Below, in pieces: positions 1 to 9,872 of a stretch of 64,000 nucleotides of DNA. This stretch comes from an uncultured Coriobacteriales bacterium (GTDB lineage Bacteria; Actinomycetota; Coriobacteriia; Coriobacteriales; UMGS124): contig CABQHM010000008.1 in NCBI GenBank assembly GCA_902464015.1, positions 9,832 through 73,831 on the forward strand, given 5' to 3'. Under the pieces are notes generated by a model. It did no database searches. It had not been told where the DNA came from and saw only the letters and a program-made list of their open reading frames with translations. Numbering within the stretch: position 1 is the stretch's first letter; each line of letters opens with the position of its first letter. Made by a program: the position numbers and the translations under genes.

Positions 1-2
1 GA

Positions 3-44
3 AAAACGGTTGACGGCAAAGCGATGAGCGGCGCAGGGAATTAG
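3..44 (+). CDS. possible 3' end of an upstream gene (partial)
   Basis: The first bases can be read in one frame as the last 13 codons of a gene entering from outside the window, ending in TAG. The reading is short and rests only on an open frame, so it could be chance. About 50 bp after it there is a promoter-like pair (TGGAAT at 71-76 and TAAAAT at 95-100, 18 bp apart) that could serve the following transporter gene. Confidence 0.3.
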   Translation, partial: KTVDGKAMSGAGN

Positions 45-172
45 TCGGGAGCAAGTTCGAGGTAACGATATGGAATCCGCTGGTGATTCCGCGCTAAAAT
101 AGCCCGAATAGATGAGTGCCGCCCGCCGCGCATCGCGGCGCCCCTGCGGCATCGCGCAAGAAAGGACCTGCC

Positions 173-2461
173 ATGCAGACTCTTGCCCGCTTCATCGTGA
201 AGTTCCGTGTGGCCATCCTTGCGGTGTTTGCTGTGATCACCGTGGCGAGTGCGTTCATGGTGCCCCGCGTTGTGGTCAACCACGACTTGACCACCTATCT
301 GCCCGATTCTCTGCAGTCTAAACAAGGCCTGGCCGTGATGAACACCGAGTTCGGTGAGTCCACGACCTTTCGCGTGATGACGCAGGGCATGACCGATGAC
401 GAGCGTGTCTCCTTTGCCGAGGAGTTGTCGGGCGTCGAGGGCGTGGCCGACGTGACGTACAACGCAGGCGACGATGCGTGCAACAGTGGCGAGTATGCCC
501 TCTACTCGGTGAGTGCCCAGGGTGGCACGTACTCGGAGAGTGCCAAACAGACGGACGCCCACCTCAAGGAGTTCCTGGAAGACAGTGGTGCCGTGTATCA
601 GTTCGACAGCCCCGTCTCCAATGCCGATATGGGATATCTGACCCCCATCCTTGTCTGCGCGGTGCTTCTGGGCATCACGGTACTCTTTGTCATGTCGAGT
701 TCTTGGATCGAGCCACTGCTCATCTTGGCGAACGTCATGCTGGCAGTTGTCATCAACATGGGCACGAACGCGTTTTTCCCCAGCGTGAGCGACGTCACGT
801 ATTCCATCGCCGCCGTGCTGCAAATGGCCCTCTCTATGGACTACGCTATCATGCTTATGAGCCGTTACCGCCAGGAGCGTCTCTCCACCGACGACTGCGA
901 GCTTGCCATGCGCAACACGCTTGTGAAGGGCGCTCGTGCTATTGCCTCAAGTTCGCTTACCACCATTGTGGGCCTGCTCACGCTTGTCTTTATGAGCTTT
1001 ACCATCGGCCGTGACCTGGGCATTGTCCTGGCGAAGGGTGTGTTCCTGAGTCTCGTGTGTGGTCTGTGCATCATGCCTGCCCTGGGCATTTGGGCCGACG
1101 GGCTTATCCGCAAGACTGCAAAGAAGGTTCCGCGGCCTGCCTGCAAGGCGCTGGCGACGTTCAGCGCACGTCATCGCGCCCCCGTGCTTGCGGCGTTCGT
1201 GATCCTCATTGTTGTGGCGTTTGGCGTGAAGGGTATGATGGTGGCTTCTTACCATGCCGACAGCCGCTACGAGGCACCTGTCGCCATCGAGGCCGTGTTC
1301 CCGCGCGACGAGCAGTTCGTCGTTGTATATAAGAACAAGGACGAGGCTTCGGTGACGCAGACGGCTGAGCGCATCGCCGGTATGGAGGGCGTCAGCTCCG
1401 TCACGTCGTACGCGCAGACTCTGGGCCGTGCCTACACAGCCGACGAGCTTATCGGCCTCCTTGCCGGTGAGGCGGGCGACAGTGCGGGGTCTTCCGAGGG
1501 CGTAGGCTTGGATGCCAGCACGGTAAACATGGTCTTCTATCTCTACCACACCGGCCGTGACGTGGACTCTATGAGCCCCGTGGCCCTGCTCAAGCTCTCG
1601 CGCAGTGCCGACTCCATGGTTGAGCCCGATTGGACGATGACGTTGCCCCAGCTCGTGGGCTATCTCAATGACACGCTGCTTGTGAGCAAGACCGTGGGCA
1701 GCAAGGTCGACGACGCGCAGCGTGAGAAGCTGGCCGAGTTCTCCGCCCAGCTCGACAAGGGAATGAGCCAGCTTGTGGGCGATGAGTACTCGCGCATGAT
1801 CGTCACGACGCCCTACGAGAGCGAGGCTGACGAGGCCGACAACCTTCTCGATGCCGTCGAGGCTGAGGTTGCTGCGGCGACTGACGGTTACTATCTGGTG
1901 GGACAGTCCGCCATGGCTCGCGACATGTCGCGCAGCTTCCTCGATGAGTTCAACTTCATTAGCTGGATCACGGCGGGTGCCATCTACCTTATTGTGGCGC
2001 TGACGTTTCGCTCGGTGCTTTTGCCTTTGCCGCTCGTGTTGGTCATCCAGAGCGCATATGGCCTGGTTACCGGTCTGAACGGCCTTTTCGACAACGCGAT
2101 TTACTACATGGCGATTATCGTGGTGCAGGCCATCCTCATGGGTGCCACCATCGACTACGCCATCCTGTTTACCAGCAATTACCGCGAGGCACGTCTTGCC
2201 AAGGTGGTCCCGGAGGCGCTGGCGCAGGCATACCGCACCTCCACGCCCACCATCCTCACCTCGGGTACCATCCTTGTTGTGGTGACGTTGGCGTTGGGAC
2301 TGTTTGCCGGTGGCGCCGTGGCGCAGATTTGCCTCGTGCTCTCTGAGGGTAGCGCCATGGCGATGCTGCTTGTGCTGGTGCTACTGCCTGGTGTTTTGGC
2401 GGCGCTTGACCGCTTTACCGCTCCCAAGGGCAGCGTGCGGGAGGTTGGGGCTGGAGAGTAA
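173..2461 (+). CDS. MMPL/RND-family transporter
   Basis: A 762-residue membrane protein of the RND superfamily, MMPL branch, predicted to export lipids or hydrophobic compounds across the cytoplasmic membrane using the proton gradient. It has the duplicated layout of the family: one helix near the N terminus, a first extracytoplasmic domain (about residues 35-160), a block of five to six helices, a second extracytoplasmic domain (about 370-600) and a second helix block ending near the C terminus. The motif DYAIMLMSRYR after the first block and DYAILFTSNYR after the second are the paired family signatures. An ATG at 116 is in frame, but AAGGA lies at proper distance before the ATG at 173, which is chosen. 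The substrate is unknown. The gene is convergent with the metallopeptidase, only 2 bp apart. Confidence 0.88.
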   Translation: MQTLARFIVKFRVAILAVFAVITVASAFMVPRVVVNHDLTTYLPDSLQSKQGLAVMNTEFGESTTFRVMTQGMTDDERVSFAEELSGVEGVADVTYNAGDDACNSGEYALYSVSAQGGTYSESAKQTDAHLKEFLEDSGAVYQFDSPVSNADMGYLTPILVCAVLLGITVLFVMSSSWIEPLLILANVMLAVVINMGTNAFFPSVSDVTYSIAAVLQMALSMDYAIMLMSRYRQERLSTDDCELAMRNTLVKGARAIASSSLTTIVGLLTLVFMSFTIGRDLGIVLAKGVFLSLVCGLCIMPALGIWADGLIRKTAKKVPRPACKALATFSARHRAPVLAAFVILIVVAFGVKGMMVASYHADSRYEAPVAIEAVFPRDEQFVVVYKNKDEASVTQTAERIAGMEGVSSVTSYAQTLGRAYTADELIGLLAGEAGDSAGSSEGVGLDASTVNMVFYLYHTGRDVDSMSPVALLKLSRSADSMVEPDWTMTLPQLVGYLNDTLLVSKTVGSKVDDAQREKLAEFSAQLDKGMSQLVGDEYSRMIVTTPYESEADEADNLLDAVEAEVAAATDGYYLVGQSAMARDMSRSFLDEFNFISWITAGAIYLIVALTFRSVLLPLPLVLVIQSAYGLVTGLNGLFDNAIYYMAIIVVQAILMGATIDYAILFTSNYREARLAKVVPEALAQAYRTSTPTILTSGTILVVVTLALGLFAGGAVAQICLVLSEGSAMAMLLVLVLLPGVLAALDRFTAPKGSVREVGAGE

Positions 2462-2463
2462 AG

Positions 2464-2862
2464 TTAGTACCCCATGGCGTACAGCTCGTCGTCGGTAAGG
2501 CCGAAGTAGTGGCCCACCTCGTGGACTACCGTCTTGCGCACCTCTTCGGCAAGCTCCTCGGCGCTGTCGCAGCAGCGCTCGTGCGGCCCCTTGTACACAG
2601 TGATGACGTCGGGCAGGTCGAACGCGCCGTCTCCGTAGTCGATGCCGCGTTCGGTGATGGGTGTGCCATCGTACAGACCCAGTAGCTCACCGGATTCTTC
2701 CTCGCAGGTGCCGTACTCGGCCCCAATCTCGAGCTCTTCCTCGTCGGGCTCGTCGGCCACAGCAAAGGCTACGTTGTCAATCGCCGAGGCGAACTTGGCG
2801 GGCAACCCCTCCATGGCAGCCTCCACGAGTGCGTCGAACTCCTCGTCGCCTACCTTGTACAT
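2464..2862 (-). CDS. minimal zincin metallopeptidase (HExxHxxGxxD)
   Basis: A 132-residue soluble protein whose C-terminal third carries VHEVGHYFGLTDDEL, that is HExxH followed by Gly and a third ligand Asp, the mark of the short 'minimal metallopeptidase' zincin family found widely in Actinobacteria. The length fits that family. The N-terminal half is acidic. An ATG eight codons upstream is in frame, but GGGAGG stands 7 bases before the ATG at 2862, so that start is used. The physiological substrate is not known for this family. The gene stands alone. Confidence 0.8.
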   Translation of the reverse strand: MYKVGDEEFDALVEAAMEGLPAKFASAIDNVAFAVADEPDEEELEIGAEYGTCEEESGELLGLYDGTPITERGIDYGDGAFDLPDVITVYKGPHERCCDSAEELAEEVRKTVVHEVGHYFGLTDDELYAMGY

Positions 2863-2940
2863 GGTGGGGCCTCCCTGTGGTCGCAAGCTGCTCTGTTAGT
2901 GCCCGACTGATTGGACGGGCCTCAGCATATGAGTATACCC

Positions 2941-2975
2941 GCCGGCCCCAACACATCTTGCATGTTGGGGCCGGC
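2941..2975. terminator. perfect 13-bp hairpin between two minus-strand genes
   Basis: GCCGGCCCCAACA at 2941-2953 pairs perfectly with 2963-2975 across a 9-base loop, 13 bp after the stop of the peptide-binding protein. There is no clear U-run on either strand, so it may be a weak terminator or an mRNA 3' end. Confidence 0.55.
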
Positions 2976-2987
2976 GGTTTCAGCCTG

Positions 2988-4559
2988 CTATTCTACCTCA
3001 ATCTTGGAGAGGTCCTCGAAGGTGTAAATAGGCACAAGGCCTGCCTCTTCCACACCCGAGACGCGCTTGTTGGCCACAAGCAGGCGCCTGTTGGAGTACA
3101 TGGGGTAGAAGCAGGCGAGTTCCTGTACCTTGCGCTGGGTCTCGTCGTAGATCTCGTGGCGCTTTGCCTCGTCGGTCTCGGTGCGTCCCTGGTCAAAGAG
3201 TTCGTCGAGCTCGGGCGACTCGTAATACATGAAGTTCTTCGTGGAGCGCGACAACGAGACGAACAGGTCGGAGAACGTGTCTGGATCGATGCCGCGGATG
3301 TAACCCGTGTAGTACATGTCGTAAGGGTTGTTCTCGGGGTCCATGATTGCCTGCCACAGGGCGTTGGCCTCCACGCCCACGAGCTCGACGGTGATGCCTG
3401 CCTCGGCGGCTTGCTCCTGCATGAGCACGGCCGCTACCTGCTGCAACGAGTCGTCGGAGGCATACGCGATGGTGAAGGTGGGCGAGGGCTGGCCGGCCTC
3501 TTCGAGCAGCGCGCGGGCTTTGTCGAGGTCGCGCTCGTACTTCTCGACGTCCTCGGTGGCCCAGGGGCTCGTGGGCGGCAGGTACGTCCAGGCATCTGCA
3601 TAGTATTCGGTGCTCAGCATGGAGGCTATGGCGATTTCCTCCTTGTTGAGGGCAAAGAGGAAGGCCTGGCGCACGCGCTGGTCGGGCACGCGCAGAGCGT
3701 TGATCATCATGTAAGCGATGCGGCCCTCGTCAAAGGCGTACAGTGCCAGGTTGTTCGCGTCGAGGTTGATCTGCTCGACTGTGGCGGGTGTGGCGACCCA
3801 AGCGTCGACGTCGCCGGTTTGAATGGCTTGCATGGCGGTGTTCTCGTTGGCCACGAAGCGATATACGACCGAATCGACCTTGGGGGCTCCCAAGAAATAG
3901 TCGGGGCGGGCCGCGAGCTGGACGTAGGAACCTGCCTGGTAGTCGGCCAAGGTGAAGGGACCGGTGCCCACAGGCTGGGTGTTAAGCTCGCTCGAGCCAA
4001 AGTCGGTCACGCCGTCGTAGACGTGCTTTGCCATGACGAAGATGGCCGAGAGCATCTCCACGGCGTTTGCTTTGACGAAGGGGAAGGTGAAATCCACGGT
4101 GAGGTCGTCGACGGCGGTGGCTTCAACCACGCCCTGCTCGCCGTAGTTGAGGTTGACGTAGGCCGAGGCGGAAGGTTCGTTGGCGATGGTGTTGAAGGTG
4201 AAGATGACGTCTTCGGCGGTGAAGGGCTCGCCGTCCGACCAGGTGACGCCTTCGCGCAGGTGCGCCGTCACCGTGAGGGCGTCGTCGGACACGTCGTAGG
4301 ACTCGGCGAGGAAGTAGTTCACGCCGTCCTCGTTGTACATCCACAGGGGCGAGTAGAGGGCCTTTACGACCATGGAGCCCCAACGGTCGGTCGTGGTGAC
4401 GACGTTGATCATGTTGCCCGGGTCGCCGCCGATGGCGAACGTGAACATCTTGCCCGCTGCATCTGCCTGGGCCTGGGGCAGTGAGACGCCCAAGCCCGCA
4501 AAGCCCAGTGCCAGCGTCGCGGCAGCACCGCTCACGAATGACCTTCTTGTGATGTCCAT
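2988..4559 (-). CDS. Tat-exported peptide/nickel-type ABC substrate-binding protein
   Basis: A 523-residue family 5 solute-binding protein (DppA/OppA/NikA type), expected to sit outside the membrane and deliver oligopeptides or similar ligands to an ABC importer. The N terminus has a twin-arginine signal (TRRSFVSG, then a hydrophobic stretch and AQADA), with no lipobox cysteine, so it would be released or held by another means. The body shows typical family features such as TGPFTLADY and the LREGVTWSDGEPFTAEDVIFTF segment near residue 100. The open frame extends upstream, but GGAGAGG precedes the ATG at 4559. No permease or ATPase gene is nearby, so it is an orphan binding protein in this window. 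Confidence 0.9.
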   Translation of the reverse strand: MDITRRSFVSGAAATLALGFAGLGVSLPQAQADAAGKMFTFAIGGDPGNMINVVTTTDRWGSMVVKALYSPLWMYNEDGVNYFLAESYDVSDDALTVTAHLREGVTWSDGEPFTAEDVIFTFNTIANEPSASAYVNLNYGEQGVVEATAVDDLTVDFTFPFVKANAVEMLSAIFVMAKHVYDGVTDFGSSELNTQPVGTGPFTLADYQAGSYVQLAARPDYFLGAPKVDSVVYRFVANENTAMQAIQTGDVDAWVATPATVEQINLDANNLALYAFDEGRIAYMMINALRVPDQRVRQAFLFALNKEEIAIASMLSTEYYADAWTYLPPTSPWATEDVEKYERDLDKARALLEEAGQPSPTFTIAYASDDSLQQVAAVLMQEQAAEAGITVELVGVEANALWQAIMDPENNPYDMYYTGYIRGIDPDTFSDLFVSLSRSTKNFMYYESPELDELFDQGRTETDEAKRHEIYDETQRKVQELACFYPMYSNRRLLVANKRVSGVEEAGLVPIYTFEDLSKIEVE

Positions 4560-4806
4560 GTCCCTCTCCTGTCTGTGTTTGCGCATGGGCGCAGTGGTGA
4601 GATTGTTGGGGCGGATGATATACCTATCAAAACAGTAGGACAATGTAATGTCGATGAGTTGAAACATACGACCGCCAATGGTTGCCGCGGCCCCTTGCGC
4701 CTGGCGTTCTTGGGCAGAAGCCCGGGATGCGCCTGCTGAGGGCGCTCGATGTGGCACAATGCCCCAGAGAGCTGCATGGATATCGAGACAGAACGGACCG
4801 CTCACC

Positions 4807-7305
4807 ATGACGAGAGACGTTGAAACCCCCACGTGCATCGAGGTGCGCGGGACCCGGGTGCACAACCTCAAAGACATCGACATCGACATTCCACTGGGCG
4901 AACTTGTGGGTGTAGCCGGCGTGTCGGGTTCGGGCAAGAGCTCGCTGGCGCTTGGCGTGCTCTATGCGGAAGGCAGCAGGCGCTATCTCGAGGCGCTCTC
5001 CACCTACACGCGCCGTCGCCTCACGCAGGCGGGTCGTGCCAGTGTCGACGAGGTGCTGCATGTGCCGGCAGCACTCGCGCTGCACCAACGTCCTGCCGTA
5101 CCGGGTGTGCGCTCGACTTTCGGTACCATGACCGAGCTGCTCAACAGCCTGCGCCTTTTGTTTTCGCGTTGCGCCGAGCACGTATGCCCGCATTGCGGAA
5201 CCCGCTGTGCGCCGACGCTCAATGTGGCGGCTGGCAAGTCCATCACCTGCCCCTCATGCGGGCGCGACTTCAACGCGCCCGGCGCAGAGGACCTCGCGTT
5301 CAACTCTGGCGGTGCCTGCCCCACCTGCGGTGGCACGGGCGTGGTGCGCGAGGTGGACCTTGCGAGCCTGGTGCCTGACGAGACGCTCTCCATCGACGAG
5401 GGTGCGGTCAAGCCCTGGGGCAGCCTCATGTGGGATCTCATGAAGCAGGTCGCGGGCGCCATGGGCGTGCGCACCAATGTGCCGTTCAACCAGCTCACGG
5501 CCGAGGAACGAGACATCGTCTTCAATGGTCCCGCCGTGAAGAAGCACATCCTGTACCACCCCAAGTCGGGCGACGATTTCGCTGAGCTCGACTTTACCTA
5601 TTACAACGCTGTGTATACCGTGGAGAACGCCCTGGCCAAGGCCAAGGACGAAAAGGGTCTGGCGCGCGTTGCCAAGTTCCTGCACGAGGGAACATGCCGC
5701 GACTGCGCCGGCACGCGCCTGTCCGAGTGCGCCCGTGCCCCTCGCGTGTGCGGTCTGACGTTGCCCGAGGCATGTGCGCTTACGCTCGACGACGCTGTGG
5801 TATGGGTGCGCGACGTGCCTGAGCAGCTGCCCGAGGCGATGCAGCCCATGGCGCGCAACATCTGCGAGTCGTTCCTCGACGTGTCGAAGCGCCTCGTGGA
5901 GCTCGGCCTGGGATACCTGTCGCTTGACCGCGCGGGCGCCACGCTCTCTACCGGCGAGAGGCAGCGTGTGCAGCTGGCCCGTGCCGTGCGCAACCGCACG
6001 ACGGGCGTGCTCTACGTGCTCGACGAGCCTTCCATCGGCCTGCACCCGGCGAATGTCGACGGTCTGCTCGGCGTGATGCGCGATCTGGTGGCCGACGGCA
6101 ACTCCGTTGTGGTGGTTGACCATGACACGCGCGTGCTTGCCGCGTGCGACCACTTGGTTGAGATGGGCCCCGTGGCAGGCGCAGGCGGTGGCCATGTCAT
6201 CGCCCAGGGCACGGTTGCCGAGGTCGCCGCCTGCGAGGGGAGCCGCATCGCACCCTTCCTGCATGAAGATATGCATATGTATGTGCGCAATCGCACCTCT
6301 GCCCTGGAGATGTTCGAGGCGGGCTGCATCCATCTGGAAACTGGCGCCCTGCACACCGTGCATCCCCTCAGCGTTGACATTCCTCGAGGTAGACTCGTTG
6401 CCGTGACCGGCGTGTCGGGCTCGGGCAAGACGACCCTCGTGCTTGAGACGCTCGTGCCCGCGCTCAAAGCCGCTGCGGCGGGGGAGCCGCTGCCTTCCCA
6501 TGTGCGCGCAATCGACGCCGAGGGCATCATGCGAGCTGAACTTATCGACGCCACGCCCATCGGTGCCAACGTGCGCTCCACGGTGGCAACCTATGCCGAC
6601 GTGCACGACGAGCTGCGCCGCGCCTTTGCGCGCACCGACGAGGCGAAGGTTGCCGGGCTCAAGGCGGGAGATTTCTCGTACAACACGGGATCGCTGCGCT
6701 GCCCCACTTGCGACGGCACAGGTTCCATCTCGCTCGACGTGCAGTTCCTGCCTGACGTGGACATCGAGTGCCCCGATTGCCGCGGTTCGCGCTATGCCGA
6801 GGCGGCCTGGCATATTCACCGAGGCTGCGACGGTGGGGCGCTCTTCACGTTGCCCCAGCTCATGGAGTTGAGCGTGGATGAGGCACTCGATGCGTGCCTG
6901 GGAATCAAGAAGGTCTCAGCTCGTCTGCAGACCTTGCATGACCTGGGCTTGGGCTATCTCACGCTCGGCGAGCCCACGCCTGCTCTGTCGGGCGGCGAGG
7001 CCCAGCGTCTCAAGCTTGCCAGCGAGATGGGCCGCGTGCAGGGCGGTGCGGTCTTCGTGTTCGATGAGCCCACCATCGGCCTGCACCCGCTTGACGTGCA
7101 GGTGCTGCTTGGCGTGTTCGACCGTCTCGTGCAGGCCGGCGCCACCGTCGTCGTCATCGAGCACGACCTCGACGTTATCCGCAACGCCGATCACATCGTC
7201 GACATGGGCCCGGGCGGTGGCGCGTCGGGTGGCCGCATCGTGTGCGCGGGAACTCCCGAGCAGGTGGCGGCCTGCCCCGAGAGCGTCACGGGAAGGTATA
7301 TATAA
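4807..7305 (+). CDS. UvrA-like ABC ATPase (UvrA paralogue)
   Basis: An 832-residue duplicated ABC ATPase of the UvrA family. Domain one has Walker A GVSGSGKSS (38-46), zinc-binding pairs CPHC/CPSC and CPTC, signature LSTGERQRVQLAR and Walker B LYVLDEPSIGLH. Domain two has Walker A GVSGSGKTT, the zinc module CPTC...CPDC, signature LSGGEAQRLKLA and VFVFDEPTIGLH. It is about 110 residues shorter than canonical UvrA, in the region that carries the UvrB-binding domain, as in UvrA2/DrrC-like proteins linked to resistance to DNA-binding drugs. It is therefore probably not the housekeeping excinuclease subunit. ATG 4807 is chosen since the upstream extension is not family-like; no strong ribosome binding site is seen. 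The next gene begins 2 bp after its stop. Confidence 0.87.
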   Translation: MTRDVETPTCIEVRGTRVHNLKDIDIDIPLGELVGVAGVSGSGKSSLALGVLYAEGSRRYLEALSTYTRRRLTQAGRASVDEVLHVPAALALHQRPAVPGVRSTFGTMTELLNSLRLLFSRCAEHVCPHCGTRCAPTLNVAAGKSITCPSCGRDFNAPGAEDLAFNSGGACPTCGGTGVVREVDLASLVPDETLSIDEGAVKPWGSLMWDLMKQVAGAMGVRTNVPFNQLTAEERDIVFNGPAVKKHILYHPKSGDDFAELDFTYYNAVYTVENALAKAKDEKGLARVAKFLHEGTCRDCAGTRLSECARAPRVCGLTLPEACALTLDDAVVWVRDVPEQLPEAMQPMARNICESFLDVSKRLVELGLGYLSLDRAGATLSTGERQRVQLARAVRNRTTGVLYVLDEPSIGLHPANVDGLLGVMRDLVADGNSVVVVDHDTRVLAACDHLVEMGPVAGAGGGHVIAQGTVAEVAACEGSRIAPFLHEDMHMYVRNRTSALEMFEAGCIHLETGALHTVHPLSVDIPRGRLVAVTGVSGSGKTTLVLETLVPALKAAAAGEPLPSHVRAIDAEGIMRAELIDATPIGANVRSTVATYADVHDELRRAFARTDEAKVAGLKAGDFSYNTGSLRCPTCDGTGSISLDVQFLPDVDIECPDCRGSRYAEAAWHIHRGCDGGALFTLPQLMELSVDEALDACLGIKKVSARLQTLHDLGLGYLTLGEPTPALSGGEAQRLKLASEMGRVQGGAVFVFDEPTIGLHPLDVQVLLGVFDRLVQAGATVVVIEHDLDVIRNADHIVDMGPGGGASGGRIVCAGTPEQVAACPESVTGRYI

Positions 7306-7306
7306 G

Positions 7307-8572
7307 ATGGGGTGCACAGACAAGGGCAAGCGCACCGATCCGATCATGACGAACAGCGCTGCGCTGCGCGTGCTGTATGACCTGGCCGGTGGTCGCATGA
7401 AGACATGGGGGGCGCTCGGCCGCGAGCTTGGGGCCATGCTGGGGGAGGAGGCGGCCGCGGGGCAGACGAGTGCCGTGGCGAGCAGCCTGCCGCCCGTCAA
7501 CGTCGACGACATCTACAAGCGCAACCGACCCTGGCCGAGCGGCTTCGGCCCCAAGGAATACTGCCGGGCGTTTCGCAAGTACGCCGACGAGGGCCATGCA
7601 TCCCATTACGGGGCGCTGCTCAAGGTGCAGCAGTCCCTTGAGGCCAGCAATGCCTACACACCGCAGGTCAAGGCCCTTATGGAGAACATCCGTCCCGATG
7701 CCGACGACCGCGAGGTAGCCGAGGGCCTCGAGCGCGTGATGGAGGCGATCGTCGAGACGGCGCGTCCGTACAACAAGGTGGGCTCGCCTGCCGGCCCGGT
7801 GCCGCGTGAGGACGAGCGGAGCGGGGAGGCTAGCGAGACTTGCTCGGCGGAGCGCCAGATTGCTTGCGACCTCGCGGCTGCAACCACGCGTGGAGTCGAT
7901 TGCGGGCTTAGCATGGACGGGCCCGCAATGGTTGCAGCGGGGCGCACAACCGGCACGGTGGCGCCTGTTGCCCGCGCGATGGGGCATGAGCCTGGCGCTG
8001 CCCGCAATGCCGCGTTGCCTGCACAAACGTGCCCTTCTGCTGCCGGGGCCGGCTGTGATTCTCATGTGAGTATGGCCACTGCGTCATGCGAGGAGATTGG
8101 CCTTCCGCGTATCGTGCAGCTGCTTGAGTCCTGCGCCTTTGGCAAGACCGGCGTCAAGATTCTGATGTGCGTTGTTCCCGCGCGACTACTAGGCGCGCCT
8201 GCCTTGCATGCCGACCTGACCCAAGCCTGCGAGCAGGGTCTTTCTCCTCAAGCGCAGGCGGCGCTTGCCCAGGAGCTCTGCTGTGACTCGGGCCTTGCGT
8301 GCCGGTCGATGAGACGCAGCTGCGAGGCACTTGTGGCCGGTGGCGCAATAGACGCCGACAGGGTCTTTTCCTGTGCAACCTCGCTGTTCGCCGCTTCGTC
8401 TGGCCGCCCGGCAGGCGCCGAGCTTTCCCGCGCGCGGTCGTTCTACACGCGCTATGCCGACGGTGACGCGGCCCGGGCCCTGCTCTGCCTGATCTTGACG
8501 GGACTTGTTGGCATCCCAGGGTTCAATCGCATTATGATGTGCCCCGACGTTGGCCTTCTGTTGGCCCATTAA
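7307..8572 (+). CDS. hypothetical protein
   Basis: A 421-residue protein of no family I recognise. Residues 15-160 look like a folded, largely helical, soluble domain; the middle (about 165-270) is rich in Ala, Gly, Arg and Cys and looks like a low-complexity linker; the C-terminal 140 residues are again helical with several cysteines (CCDSGLACRSMRRSC). No signal peptide or clear membrane segment. It starts 2 bp after the UvrA-like gene, with AAGG ten bases before the ATG at 7307 (a second in-frame ATG lies at 7346), and is followed 22 bp later by the next gene, so the three are probably co-transcribed. Confidence 0.7.
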   Translation: MGCTDKGKRTDPIMTNSAALRVLYDLAGGRMKTWGALGRELGAMLGEEAAAGQTSAVASSLPPVNVDDIYKRNRPWPSGFGPKEYCRAFRKYADEGHASHYGALLKVQQSLEASNAYTPQVKALMENIRPDADDREVAEGLERVMEAIVETARPYNKVGSPAGPVPREDERSGEASETCSAERQIACDLAAATTRGVDCGLSMDGPAMVAAGRTTGTVAPVARAMGHEPGAARNAALPAQTCPSAAGAGCDSHVSMATASCEEIGLPRIVQLLESCAFGKTGVKILMCVVPARLLGAPALHADLTQACEQGLSPQAQAALAQELCCDSGLACRSMRRSCEALVAGGAIDADRVFSCATSLFAASSGRPAGAELSRARSFYTRYADGDAARALLCLILTGLVGIPGFNRIMMCPDVGLLLAH

Positions 8573-8594
8573 CTTTGCGAGAGGAATTGCATCC

Positions 8595-9641
8595 ATGGAC
8601 GATTTCGCCGAACTGCTCAAATCCATGTCGGCTGCCCATGTCGACTCGAATACTGTTTGCGACGATGAGTGCGCTGCCGACCTGCCCAGGTTCATGTCGG
8701 TCAAGGAGGCCGAGTCGTGCGTCGACGGGCCCGAGGGACGAATGGGCGGAGGGGAGTACTTCCGCAAGGCTGCCCGCAGCGTGCTCGACCCGGGCAACGA
8801 CGTCTTCGGCACTGCGACTGAGTTCTTCAACTACATGAACTCCTACCTGTGCGCCGGCGACTATTTCACCGCGCTCAAGCTGTCGCGCCGTGCCTTGGAG
8901 CTCTATCCCTACAACGTCGACCTCATCTCGGCTGCCCTTCAGGCCGCAAACGGCTGCGCACAGTTCGACACATGTGCTGAGCTGCTCGAACGTGCTCGCC
9001 GTATCCCTCAGGCCATTTGGAACTGGCGCCTTTTCATCTTCACCATCGAGTACTACCAGGCGTACCTGTACTCGTGCGATCCTGCTCTCATTGAGGGCGT
9101 GCTTAACGACGCTCTTGCCGTGGCGCGTGACTATCAGCGCTGCCTGCCGCGCGATGAGCGTGGTTACGACAAGGAGGCCGAGCTGTTGCTCTACGCCAAC
9201 CGCGTGGAAGAGGCGCAGGCAGTGCTTGAGCGTGCAATTTTCGGCAAGGTGACGTTGGCCGACGGCACGGCGGCGAGTCTCGTTGCCCCGCAGTGTTGCG
9301 TCACGATGCTCGACGACGTGCTGGGCGACAGCACGGATTACGAACTCATCGCTCGTGTGGCGCAGCGCGGCGTGCGCAACACTGCACAGGCTCAGCCCAG
9401 CGCCAACATCGGCTATTTCATGTACCGCGAGGCCTTGGCGCTTGACGCGCTCGTGTGCGACGCGGCCGACGAGCGCGACGGTTTCCGCAACGGGGAGCGC
9501 GTGCGCAACGCCCTCGTCGCCTATCGGTGTGCCTACGGAATACTTGAGGGGCGTTCGGCGTTCCGCACGACCATTGAGCGCCGCTACTCGGTGCTGTGCC
9601 ACAAGGGCGGCGTGACCGACATGCCGCTGACAGAAGAGTAG
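8595..9641 (+). CDS. hypothetical helical-repeat (TPR-like) protein
   Basis: A 348-residue soluble protein. Around residues 75-190 it shows tetratricopeptide-like helical pairs, for example the segment with GDYFTALKLSRRALELYP and the following helices, which suggests a protein-binding scaffold. No catalytic motif is visible. A GAGAGGAAT ribosome binding site precedes ATG 8595, while an open frame extends further upstream into the previous gene. It is the last gene of the run that starts with the UvrA-like ATPase. Function unknown. Confidence 0.7.
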   Translation: MDDFAELLKSMSAAHVDSNTVCDDECAADLPRFMSVKEAESCVDGPEGRMGGGEYFRKAARSVLDPGNDVFGTATEFFNYMNSYLCAGDYFTALKLSRRALELYPYNVDLISAALQAANGCAQFDTCAELLERARRIPQAIWNWRLFIFTIEYYQAYLYSCDPALIEGVLNDALAVARDYQRCLPRDERGYDKEAELLLYANRVEEAQAVLERAIFGKVTLADGTAASLVAPQCCVTMLDDVLGDSTDYELIARVAQRGVRNTAQAQPSANIGYFMYREALALDALVCDAADERDGFRNGERVRNALVAYRCAYGILEGRSAFRTTIERRYSVLCHKGGVTDMPLTEE

Positions 9642-9693
9642 GGTCAGTGCCGCCTAGTGGGGCTCATTCCATCTACCAGCGATTTTTATGGCA

Positions 9694-9731
9694 AGGACCT
9701 CCAACTCACAATTCGGTGAGGCGGAGGTCCT
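9694..9731 (+). terminator. terminator-like hairpin
   Basis: AGGACCTCC (9694-9702) pairs with GGAGGTCCT (9723-9731), followed by GCTTTCTTG, 50 bp after the stop of the TPR-like gene. It probably ends the plus-strand transcript. Confidence 0.6.
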
Positions 9732-9805
9732 GCTTTCTTGCGGTGTGTGCTCATGGACGTTCCCGCGCTGATGGAGGCCTCAGGCCCATGCCATGTGTCG
9801 GCGAC

Positions 9806-9871
9806 CCACCCTCACGGGTGGTTTTGAGCTGGCGAGAGATGCAGGCCCATACCATGTGCCTGCATCTCTCG
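9806..9871. terminator. two hairpins at the end of the seven-gene minus-strand cluster
   Basis: CCACCC (9806-9811) pairs with GGGTGG (9816-9821) followed by TTTT on the plus strand. Next to it CGAGAGATGCAGGC (9833-9846) pairs perfectly with 9858-9871, a 14-bp stem directly after the last gene of the minus-strand cluster. The two probably separate the convergent transcripts. Confidence 0.6.
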
Positions 9872-9872
9872 T

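Noticed and set aside
5254..6819. 521-codon minus-strand open frame opposite the UvrA-like gene
   Set aside because: Same GC-driven effect; the UvrA-like ATPase has all expected motifs on the other strand.
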